DNA of 64,000 nucleotides, taken from NCBI RefSeq assembly GCF_040907265.1, contig NZ_JBFOHP010000002.1, forward strand, positions 1,426,001 through 1,490,000, read 5' to 3'. Below are positions 57,547 through 64,000 of the stretch, piece after piece. The position numbers were made by a program, and so were the translations under genes. The stretch is from Streptomyces sclerotialus. Lineage in GTDB: Bacteria > Actinomycetota > Actinomycetes > Streptomycetales > Streptomycetaceae. The notes below the pieces were generated by a model. The model was not told where the DNA came from. It ran no database searches and saw only the letters and a list, made by a program, of their open reading frames with translations. Every line of letters starts with the position of its first letter. Within the stretch, counting starts at the first letter, position 1.

Positions 57547-58902
57547 TCAGCAGCCGCCAGAAGAGGTGGGCGCGCCGACGCCGATCTGGAGCGCGGTCGG
57601 GGTGGCGCAGCAGCCACCGCCGGACTGGTCGGCCTCCGGCTCGTCGAAGAGTCCCGCTCCCCCGCACACCCCGGTCTCCGGCAGGGTCAGCTCGACGCGC
57701 TCGGCGGCCTCCTGGTCGCCGGCCAAGGCGGCGGCAACGGAGCGGACCTGCTCGTACCCGGTCATCGCGAGGAACGTCGGAGCACGGCCGTAACTCTTCA
57801 TGCCCACAAGGTAGATGCCCTGCTCGGGGTGGGAGAGCTCCTTGACGCCGTGCGGGTGGACGGTGCCGCAGGAATGGACGTTGGGGTCGATGAGGGGCGC
57901 CAGCTCCACCGGGGCCTGCAGACGCTCATCGAGGCCGAGGCGGATCTCCTCCAGGAAGCGAAGGTCGGGACGGAAGCCGGTAAGGGCGATGATCTCGTCG
58001 ACGGGGGCAAGGCGGTGGCCGTCCTCGGCAACGAGGATGAGCCGCTCGCCGGCCTTCTCGATCTCCCGGGTACGGAAGCCGGTGACCGCGTCGGCGTGCC
58101 CCTCGTCCACGGCGGCCTTGGCGCGCAGTCCCAGTGCGCCACGTGCGGGCAGCTGGTCGGCCTCGCCGCCACCGAAGGTGGAGCCGCTGAGGCCGCGCCG
58201 CAGAATCCAAGTGGCGTGCGTACCGGGGGCGTCCTTGGCGAGGTCGGCCAGGTAGGCAAGGGCGGTGAACGCGGAGGCACCGGAGCCGATCACGGCGGTG
58301 CGCTTGCCGGCGTACCGTTCACGGACGGCCGGGACCTCGAGGTCGGGGACGCGGTAGGAGATCCGGTCAGCGGCCGCACGCTCACCGAGGGCAGGAAGAC
58401 CGTTGCCGCCGAGCGGGCTGGGCATGGACCAGGTGCCGGAGGCATCGATCACGGCCCGGGCCGTCAGACGCTCTTCGCCGCCGTCGGCGTGCGTGACGTG
58501 GACCGTGAAGGGCTGGTCCTCACGGCCCGAGTCCACGACACGATCGCGTCCGGCTCGGGAGACGCCGGTGACGCGAGCACCGAAGCGGACCTTGTCGCCG
58601 AGGACGTCTGCGAGCGGCTGGAGGTACCTCTCGGCCCAGTCCGCGCCCGAGGGGCAGGCGGCGCCGTCGGGCCGGACCCAGCCGGTGGGAGCAAGCAGCT
58701 TCTCTGCCGCCGGGTCGACGACCTCGGCCCAGGGGGAGAACAGTCGGACGTGGCCCCACTCCCGCACCGCAGCGCCGGCACTGGTACCGGACTCCAGGAC
58801 GAGCGGCTCCAGACCGCGCTCGATGAGGTGCGCGGCGGCGGCCAGGCCGATCGGGCCGGCCCCGACGACCACGGTGGGCAGAGCGGTGCCGGGCTCAGTC
58901 AT
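57547..58902 (-). CDS. ArsO-like FAD/NAD(P) monooxygenase
   Basis: A 451-residue two-dinucleotide-domain flavoprotein. The FAD loop is VVVGAGPIGLAAAAHL at the N-terminus, the NAD(P) loop VIGSGASAFTALAYLA is near residue 200, and ALTGFRPDL comes later. The Cys-rich end (GVCGGAG, GGGCCATP, TSSGGC) is typical of the ArsO-like proteins in actinomycete arsenic islands. It is divergent from a broken paralogue and shares ArsR-type operator repeats, so arsenic induction is likely. The exact reaction of ArsO is not well defined. Confidence 0.75.
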   Translation of the reverse strand: MTEPGTALPTVVVGAGPIGLAAAAHLIERGLEPLVLESGTSAGAAVREWGHVRLFSPWAEVVDPAAEKLLAPTGWVRPDGAACPSGADWAERYLQPLADVLGDKVRFGARVTGVSRAGRDRVVDSGREDQPFTVHVTHADGGEERLTARAVIDASGTWSMPSPLGGNGLPALGERAAADRISYRVPDLEVPAVRERYAGKRTAVIGSGASAFTALAYLADLAKDAPGTHATWILRRGLSGSTFGGGEADQLPARGALGLRAKAAVDEGHADAVTGFRTREIEKAGERLILVAEDGHRLAPVDEIIALTGFRPDLRFLEEIRLGLDERLQAPVELAPLIDPNVHSCGTVHPHGVKELSHPEQGIYLVGMKSYGRAPTFLAMTGYEQVRSVAAALAGDQEAAERVELTLPETGVCGGAGLFDEPEADQSGGGCCATPTALQIGVGAPTSSGGC

Positions 58903-58917
58903 GTCGGTTCCCCTTGC

Positions 58918-58935
58918 TTTGATGCATGTCTATGT
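58918..58935. promoter_or_regulatory. ArsR-type operator half-copy A
   Basis: TTTGATGCATGTCTATGT, 16 bases before the ArsO-like start, is an inverted copy of the repeat at 58971-58992. Confidence 0.55.
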
Positions 58936-58970
58936 CTTGTGCGGTCAGCATGACACCTGCTTCGATATGC

Positions 58971-58992
58971 GTCAACATAGATATGCATCAAA
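58971..58992. promoter_or_regulatory. ArsR-type operator B
   Basis: GTCAACATAGAT followed by ATGCATCAAA lies just before the broken flavoprotein gene. The same GTCAACATAGAT core stands in front of arsR. Confidence 0.6.
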
Positions 58993-59008
58993 GTAGGCGG
59001 TGGGCACG

Positions 59009-59604
59009 ATGGAACATTTCGACATCGCGATCATTGGCGGTGGGCAGTCGGACCTTGCGGCCGCGCATGCTGTACGCGAAAGAGGTCTGCAGCCGGTGGT
59101 GCTCGAAGCCTCCGCACAGGCCGCCGGGTCATGGCCTCGGTACTACGACAGCCTCACGTTGTTCTCGCCGGCGCGGTACAACTCCCTGCCCGGGCTGCCC
59201 TTCGGGGCGATGGCGATCGCTACCCGCATCGCGACGAAGTGATCGACTACCTCCTGCGGTATGCCGACCGGCTCGACGCGGACATCCGTACCGGCCGTCG
59301 AGTGACCGACGTCCGCGCCGACGGCGACAACTTCGCCTTGTCCTTCCAGGACGGCTCCCGCCTGGGCGCGCGGGCAGCGATCGCAGCCACCGGCTACCGC
59401 CCTGATCTCGATCATCTCGCGCCTCTCGGCGCCCTGGACGGCCAGGGAAATCCGCACCACCGCGACGGATACTCGACGGCCCTTCCCCGCCTGGCCTATG
59501 TCGGGCTGGAGTGGCAGCGCAGCCTCTCCTCCGCTTCGATACGCGGAGTCGGTCGCGACGCCCGTCGTGCGGCCCGCCGCCTGGCCTCGCACCTCGCTCA
59601 CTGA
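59009..59604 (+). pseudogene. broken flavin monooxygenase (second ArsO/CzcO-like copy)
   Basis: Starts intact (MEHFDIAIIGGGQSDLAAAHA, an FAD-binding loop) and runs into a stop after about 78 residues. The homology continues in another frame from the equivalent of GGDGDRYPHRDEVIDYLLRY near 59205 to ATGYRPDLDHLAPLG and the C-terminus. The NAD(P)-binding middle third is missing. So it has a frameshift and an internal deletion. The partial gene at 63454 onward ends similarly and may be its intact relative. Confidence 0.7.
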
Positions 59605-59656
59605 CACTGCCTCATGGGGGACGTCACGCACCCCCTGGGCTCTTGGTTCGACGTAT

Positions 59657-59673
59657 GTCAACATAGATGCATG
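59657..59673. promoter_or_regulatory. ArsR-type operator C overlapping the arsR start
   Basis: GTCAACATAGATGCATG repeats the operator B core and runs into the arsR ATG. Repressor binding here would block initiation directly, and the mRNA leader must be very short or absent. Confidence 0.6.
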
Positions 59674-60033
59674 TCGAACGCTAAGGCGCTGCCACTGCTG
59701 GAGGCCACTTCTGGCGTGGAGCCGTGCTGCCCGCCGCTCACCGAGCGCCCCTTCACCGCGGAAGAGGCCGCCCGGGCCGCCGTGATGTTCAAAGCGCTCG
59801 GTGACCCGGTGCGGCTCCGCCTGTTCTCCTTGGTCGCCTCGCACGAGAACGGCGAGGCGTGCGTCTGCGACATCTCCGACGTCGGCGTCTCCCAGCCCAC
59901 GGTGTCCCACCACCTGAAGAAGCTGAAGGAAGCCGGCCTGCTGACCTCGGAGCGCCGCGGGACCTGGGTCTACTACAAGGTCGCCCCCAGCGTGCTGGCG
60001 GCCATGGGTCAGCTGCTGACCGCTGCCGGCTGA
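59671..60033 (+). CDS. arsR: ArsR-family arsenic/metalloid repressor
   Basis: A 120-residue winged-helix repressor. The metalloid motif is ACVCDI in the alpha-3 region (ENGEACVCDISD), followed by the recognition helix SQPTVSHHLKKLKEAGL and the wing RRGTWVYYKV. A further Cys pair (EPCCPP) is in the N-terminal arm. The ATG at 59671 was chosen over an upstream one because the core fold begins after it. Repeats of its likely operator lie at three places in this block. Confidence 0.88.
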   Translation: MSNAKALPLLEATSGVEPCCPPLTERPFTAEEAARAAVMFKALGDPVRLRLFSLVASHENGEACVCDISDVGVSQPTVSHHLKKLKEAGLLTSERRGTWVYYKVAPSVLAAMGQLLTAAG

Positions 60034-60048
60034 AGCACGCTGCCGCCT

Positions 60049-60640
60049 TCACCGCCGAATGGCGACGATCTCGACCTCCGCGTTCCTTGCGCGCAGTCGC
60101 CGGACCGACTGGAGCAGGGGCACCCGAACGAAGGCGAAGAGGGAGTCCACCGCGATGCCCTGGCCGTCCTTGAGGAGGATGGCGAAGACCATCCGCAGTG
60201 TGCCGAAGTCGTCGAGCATTCGATGGTCCGGCGTGTTGCGTTCCACCTGCGCCAGGAACTTGTTGCGGACCACCAGGTCACTGCGCAGCGTCTCGACTGC
60301 CACCCTGCCTGGGCAAAGAGGTGGTTGAGCGGGGCGGTGCTCGAGGTGGCCTTCCTGACGCAGATGAGCTCGGTTGTACCAGTCCTCGTCGTGGGTGCCC
60401 CGCTTCTTGACGATCTTCCCCTTGGGGCAGGCCGGCAGGGTGACGGTCGGTGGCTTGGCGAAGAGTTCCTCCAGCTCGTCCTTCAGGGTTTGCAGGAAGC
60501 CTGCACCCGCCTCGTACCAGTTGCCTTGCCCGTAGAAGTAGCGCTCGCCATTGACGGCGACATCGGCGATCAGCCACTCCCGGCCCTTGGTGCCGGGCCG
60601 GCGGCGTCTGGTAGCCGTCGTCGCTGCACATGGTGTTCCG
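60049..60640 (-). pseudogene. decayed DUF6119 (TIGR04141-type) gene fragment
   Basis: Read on the minus strand, pieces in different frames line up with the C-terminal half of TIGR04141/DUF6119 proteins: GREWLIADVAVNGERYFYGQ, EAGAGFLQTLKDELEELF, ICVRKATSSTAPLNHLFAQ, then RVAVETLRSDLVVRNKF to the stop. At least two phase changes break it. Such genes are sporadic and travel with mobile or defence loci. The N-terminal half is not present. Confidence 0.55.
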
Positions 60641-60763
60641 CACTTGGCCGGCCGGAAGAGGGACCCGGTTGGTTGTCATGCATGAGGCAAATCCCCAAGA
60701 TTCTTCCGAAGGTGAGCTTCGTGTGGAGAACGGTGAGAGGCTGAGGAGCGGGTTCGGCAGCGG

Positions 60764-63310
60764 CTACCTCGCCTTTTCGTCCTTCGTCACCCGGCAGGCG
60801 AAGCACTTGTACGCCTGCTGCCCGGAGAGGTTGTCGTAGTAGCCGTCGTCGGGGAGCGTGTTGGCCGGCTCGTAGCGCGGGGCGCCGAAGATGTCTCCCA
60901 CGCGTTGAGCGGGGCCGAAGGTGTTCGGTACGAAGATGGTGTCCTCGCGGATGCCGTCCCACAGCAGGGCCGTGCCGGTGACCGCGCCTCGTGGGCTCTC
61001 CACCTTCACCGGGTCACCGTCGGCGATACCCGCGGCCCGGGCCGTGCGCGGATGGATCTGGATCAGGCGAATGCCGTTGAGCTGCTTGCCGGTGTACGTC
61101 CAGTGAGTGACCTCGGCGAAGTGGACGACGCTGGGGCGTCCCGTCATGCCCATCAGGGGGTAAGCACCATGCGGGGCGCGGTCGGGCCGAGCGCCGATGG
61201 TCACCGGGTGGGTGAGTGCCTGCGGATTGATCGGGTTGGTGACGAACGAGGACGTGTAGCGCAGGGTGGGGTGGTCGCCGGTGACTTCCGGGTGGGTGTA
61301 GAAGACGGGCAGGGCGCCGTGGCCGGCGGTCGAGAGGCGGTCGTCCAGTTCCTTGGTGAAGATCTCGACCTTGCCGGACGGGGTGAGGAAGCGCTTCCCC
61401 TTGTACTTGGGACCGAGGCTTTCGGCGGCCTGGTACCAGGACGGGTGGTCGAGGAAGAGGGTGCTCACGCCCGGGTGGTCCGTGCTGGGGCAGGGCCATC
61501 GGAGCGGCTCGGCGCGGCGGCTCATGCGGTGGGCGGTCATGCCGGCCATGCCCGGGGTGTGCCGGACGAACGCGGACCACAGCTCGCGGTAGTCCAGCCA
61601 CTTCTCCGGGAATGCCTCCCGCCATTCATCGGCCGGGCGACGGCTGTCGAGTCGGGCGATGGCGTGCGCGAGGCCGATCCAGATCTCCCAGTCCGGACGT
61701 GAGTCACCGACGCGGGGAACGGCCTGCTCCTGCCAGCGGATCGCACGGTCGTCGCGCCGCATGTACACGCCGTCCATCTCCAGCCCGCTGCACACGGGCA
61801 GGATGATGTCGGCGTAGTAGGCGGGCTCCTCCATGAAGAGGCCGGTGCAGACGAAGAATTCGAGCTGCTCGAAGGCTTCCCGGACGCGCTTGGAGTTGGC
61901 GGAGGAGACGAGCGGGTTGCCCTGGGAGACGATCGCGCGCAGGCGGTACGGCCGACCGGTGAGGATGGACTCGGCGAAATAGTCGGGGCCGACCGGCAGG
62001 GCATCGGTGCGCTTGGGCGTCTCGGCCTCGAGCGGCGGGAGGTGCAGGTCACCGGGCCAGGTGTTGTGCATGAAGTTGCAACCGCCGCCCGGTACGCCGA
62101 TGTTGCCGGTGACCGCCGCGAGGAAGGTGAGTGCGCGGTAGGTGTCGAAGGCGCCGAGCTGGTGGGAGATGCCGGCGTTGCAGAAGATCGCAGCGGGCTC
62201 GGCGGAGGCGTACTCCTCGGCGATGGCTTTGATGGTGGCCTCGGGGACACCGGTCACCTCGGATGCCCAGGCTGCGGAGTAGCGGTGGTCGATCAGGTGC
62301 TCGCGCAGCTCGTCGAAGCCCAGGACCCAGCGGTCGACGAACTTCTGGTCATGCCGGTCGGTGGTGATGATGTGGTGCAGCATGCCCAGGACGAGGGCGT
62401 AATCGGTGTGCGGCTTGGGCGCGATCCAGCGGTCGGCCTGTGCGCCGGTGGGCGTCAGGCGGGGGTCGACGACGGTCAGCTTGGCACCGGTCTTCTTCCG
62501 CTCGCGCAGCAGGTACTCGTACGTCACCGGGTGGGTCTCGGCCTGGTTGGTCCCCAGGAGCAGTAGGTAGCGGGCGGCACCGAGGTCCTGCTTGCCGGTG
62601 GCGCCGTCGACGCCGTAGCCGTTGGTGAAGTTGCCGAGGCCGAAGGAGGCGGTGAGGGCGTTGGCTCCGGCGTCGTTGCACACCGGGCCGACATCGGTGT
62701 TGTTCGGACTGCCGAGCATGGCGAACATCCGGGCGACGAGCGAGCCGGTGCCGCGGGGCATCCGTCCGGTCGTACGGTTGGCGATCGTATGGGCCTGCCC
62801 CGCGTCACGCAGTTCGAGGAACTTGCGGGCGATGGTGGTCAGCGCCTCGTCCCAGCTGATCTTTTCGAAGCGGGAATCGGGTGAGCCCTTCTTGCCGGAC
62901 ACCCGCCGGAGCGGAGCGGTCAACCGCTCGGGGTTGTAGACGAGCTGGGGCATGAGGTCGGCCTTCACGCACAGGCCGCCGGCCTGGACCGGGTCATCCT
63001 GCTCGCCGCGTACGGCGATCACGCGATCGGCCTTGAGGGCGATGTGAAGACGGCAGTTGGCATTGCAGAACTGGCAGGCGGTGGCGACCGTACGGTCGGG
63101 GGTCAACGCGGCCGACCGCACGGTGAAGTCGGGGTCCGGCGTGCTCCTGCCGTGCTCGGCGCCCGGAGCGGGCGTCGCTGCGGAGACCGCAGATGTTGCC
63201 GCGGAAGCCGGAGCGGCAGCGCCGAGGACCGGCAGGCTCATTCCGACTCCGCCGGCCACGGTTCCGTTCACAAAGCCCCGGCGGGACACGTTTCGCTCGT
63301 CTCTTCTCAC
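60764..63310 (-). CDS. Tat-exported molybdopterin oxidoreductase
   Basis: An 848-residue Mo-bisMGD enzyme. A twin-arginine signal (NVSRRGFVNG) directs it across the membrane folded. The [4Fe-4S] cysteines are in TACQFCNANC and GGLCVKA near residues 67-105, and the catalytic, dinucleotide-binding and C-terminal barrel domains are complete. The nearest types are nitrate reductase/formate dehydrogenase-like and arsenate reductase/arsenite oxidase-like enzymes. Given ArsR and ArsO-like neighbours, arsenic redox is the first guess. No electron-transfer subunit is in the window. The GTG follows GAGGAG. Confidence 0.8.
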   Translation of the reverse strand: MRRDERNVSRRGFVNGTVAGGVGMSLPVLGAAAPASAATSAVSAATPAPGAEHGRSTPDPDFTVRSAALTPDRTVATACQFCNANCRLHIALKADRVIAVRGEQDDPVQAGGLCVKADLMPQLVYNPERLTAPLRRVSGKKGSPDSRFEKISWDEALTTIARKFLELRDAGQAHTIANRTTGRMPRGTGSLVARMFAMLGSPNNTDVGPVCNDAGANALTASFGLGNFTNGYGVDGATGKQDLGAARYLLLLGTNQAETHPVTYEYLLRERKKTGAKLTVVDPRLTPTGAQADRWIAPKPHTDYALVLGMLHHIITTDRHDQKFVDRWVLGFDELREHLIDHRYSAAWASEVTGVPEATIKAIAEEYASAEPAAIFCNAGISHQLGAFDTYRALTFLAAVTGNIGVPGGGCNFMHNTWPGDLHLPPLEAETPKRTDALPVGPDYFAESILTGRPYRLRAIVSQGNPLVSSANSKRVREAFEQLEFFVCTGLFMEEPAYYADIILPVCSGLEMDGVYMRRDDRAIRWQEQAVPRVGDSRPDWEIWIGLAHAIARLDSRRPADEWREAFPEKWLDYRELWSAFVRHTPGMAGMTAHRMSRRAEPLRWPCPSTDHPGVSTLFLDHPSWYQAAESLGPKYKGKRFLTPSGKVEIFTKELDDRLSTAGHGALPVFYTHPEVTGDHPTLRYTSSFVTNPINPQALTHPVTIGARPDRAPHGAYPLMGMTGRPSVVHFAEVTHWTYTGKQLNGIRLIQIHPRTARAAGIADGDPVKVESPRGAVTGTALLWDGIREDTIFVPNTFGPAQRVGDIFGAPRYEPANTLPDDGYYDNLSGQQAYKCFACRVTKDEKAR

Positions 63311-63453
63311 CTGACAACTCCTCGGCAACAGCACTCGATCGCGGTTGGCAAGGAGTCTGGCGAGATCGGCACCGCTCAGGCCAGAGCATTCGGCTGACAT
63401 GTACGTGCGTGGGCACTGTCCTGCCTCGGTCGCGACGGACGATGCCCACGGAC

Positions 63454-64000
63454 TCAGCGGCGCGTCGTCACGCCCAGTAGGCCGGCGATCTCGCGGGCCA
63501 TCTCCCGGGCGGGGCGGCCAACACCGATCAGGGTGGCCGAGGCCGGGCCGGTCCAGTCGCCGTAACCGAGCAGGTGCACACGAGGTTCGGCATCCACGCG
63601 GGTACCGGTGGTGGCGATCCTGCCGTTGCTCTGACGGAGGCCGAGTGGGGCGAGGTGGGAGAGCGCGGGGCGGAAACCGGTGCACCAGATGATCGCGTCG
63701 GCCTCCGTCTGCGTACCGTCGGCCCGGACCGGGCCTTTCGGGGCCAGCCGCGCGAACATCGGCCGGGCGGTGAGCAGCCCGCGGTCTCGCGCCTCTCGTA
63801 CGGGCGGCACCGCGACGATGTCACCGAGGGACGCCACGCCGCCGGTGTCCCCCTCCCCCGCGTCGAGCGCGCGGCGGCGGGCCGTGGCCGCGTCGAAGAG
63901 GGCGCGGCCGTCGATGTCGTCGGCGAGGTAGCGCGGGGGCTGCTTGGTCACCCAGGTCAGCTCGGTGTGCTCTGCCAGATCGGCGGCGATCTGGGCCCCG
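63454..64000 (-). CDS. flavin-dependent monooxygenase-like protein, partial (cut by window end)
   Basis: The C-terminal ~180 residues of an FAD/NAD(P) monooxygenase of the CzcO/ArsO-like kind: GAQIAADLAEHTELTWVTK at the window edge, then WCTGFRPALSHLAPLG and a VHLLGYGDWTGPASATLIG end. The frame is open to the window edge, so the start is outside. It lies upstream of the molybdopterin enzyme on the same strand and is closely similar to the broken copy at 59.0-59.6 kb. Confidence 0.75.
   Translation of the reverse strand, partial: GAQIAADLAEHTELTWVTKQPPRYLADDIDGRALFDAATARRRALDAGEGDTGGVASLGDIVAVPPVREARDRGLLTARPMFARLAPKGPVRADGTQTEADAIIWCTGFRPALSHLAPLGLRQSNGRIATTGTRVDAEPRVHLLGYGDWTGPASATLIGVGRPAREMAREIAGLLGVTTRR

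Overview
This window is high-GC actinomycete DNA, most probably from a Streptomyces. The evidence is codon use, GTG starts with strong purine-rich ribosome binding sites, an MshA-type glycosyltransferase and a mycothiol-type DinB protein, and two in-frame rare TTA (bldA) codons. It looks like accessory chromosome dominated by specialised metabolism and metal handling.

Layout. 0-2.5 kb: a small charged protein, a SAV_915-like protein and a diaminopimelate decarboxylase paralogue. 2.6-8.3 kb: a copper island with a secreted His-rich protein divergent from copZ-copA-csoR, three CsoR-type operators, then a BlaI-like regulator and an M56 peptidase. 8.4-11.9 kb: a GNAT, a methyltransferase, a TrmB/LuxR-type regulator with a TTA codon, a Fur-family regulator and a tiny secreted repeat peptide. 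12.2-19.9 kb: a minus-strand operon asnB / PrpF-fold / SDR / MetRS-like protein without KMSKS / MshA-like glycosyltransferase, divergent from a PIG-L deacetylase that also carries a TTA codon. The set resembles a mycothiol pathway in which another aminoacyl-tRNA-synthetase-like ligase replaces MshC.

19.9-34.9 kb: one long minus-strand operon, mostly with overlapping or nearly touching genes. Its upstream half encodes a PLP transsulfuration-type enzyme, a MaoC-fold protein, two methyltransferases, an AurF-type diiron oxygenase, a SerRS-like amino acid:[carrier protein] ligase, a holo-ACP synthase and an ACP. Its downstream half encodes a complete methyl cycle: metK, an adenosine kinase-like PfkB protein, metH, metF and ahcY, then a mycothiol-dependent DinB-like protein. 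35-37.5 kb: a 14-TM MFS exporter divergent from a MarR regulator; their intergenic region holds four palindromes of the same type as the copper operators. 37.6-56.3 kb: a translationally coupled operon of an Sfp-type PPTase, three PKS proteins (ACP-KS-AT-AT-DH-ACP / KS-AT-ACP / KS-AT-DH*-ACP-Cy-A-PCP-TE), an AhpD-like protein and a secreted His-rich protein. The adenylation domain reads as cysteine-specific, so the product should end in a thiazoline.

57-64 kb: an immunity gene behind a frameshifted toxin tail, then arsenic-type genes: an ArsO-like flavoprotein, a broken paralogue, ArsR with repeated operators, a decayed DUF6119-type gene, a Tat-exported molybdopterin oxidoreductase and a partial flavin monooxygenase.

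Working model (inference). An amino acid is loaded on a free ACP by the tRNA-synthetase-like ligase, N-oxygenated and methylated on the carrier, extended by three KR-less PKS modules, joined to cysteine as a thiazoline and released. The methyl cycle supports heavy SAM use. The exporter appears to be under a copper-type operator, which suggests a metal-binding product. The 12-20 kb mycothiol-like operon may be part of the same system or a second, separate one.
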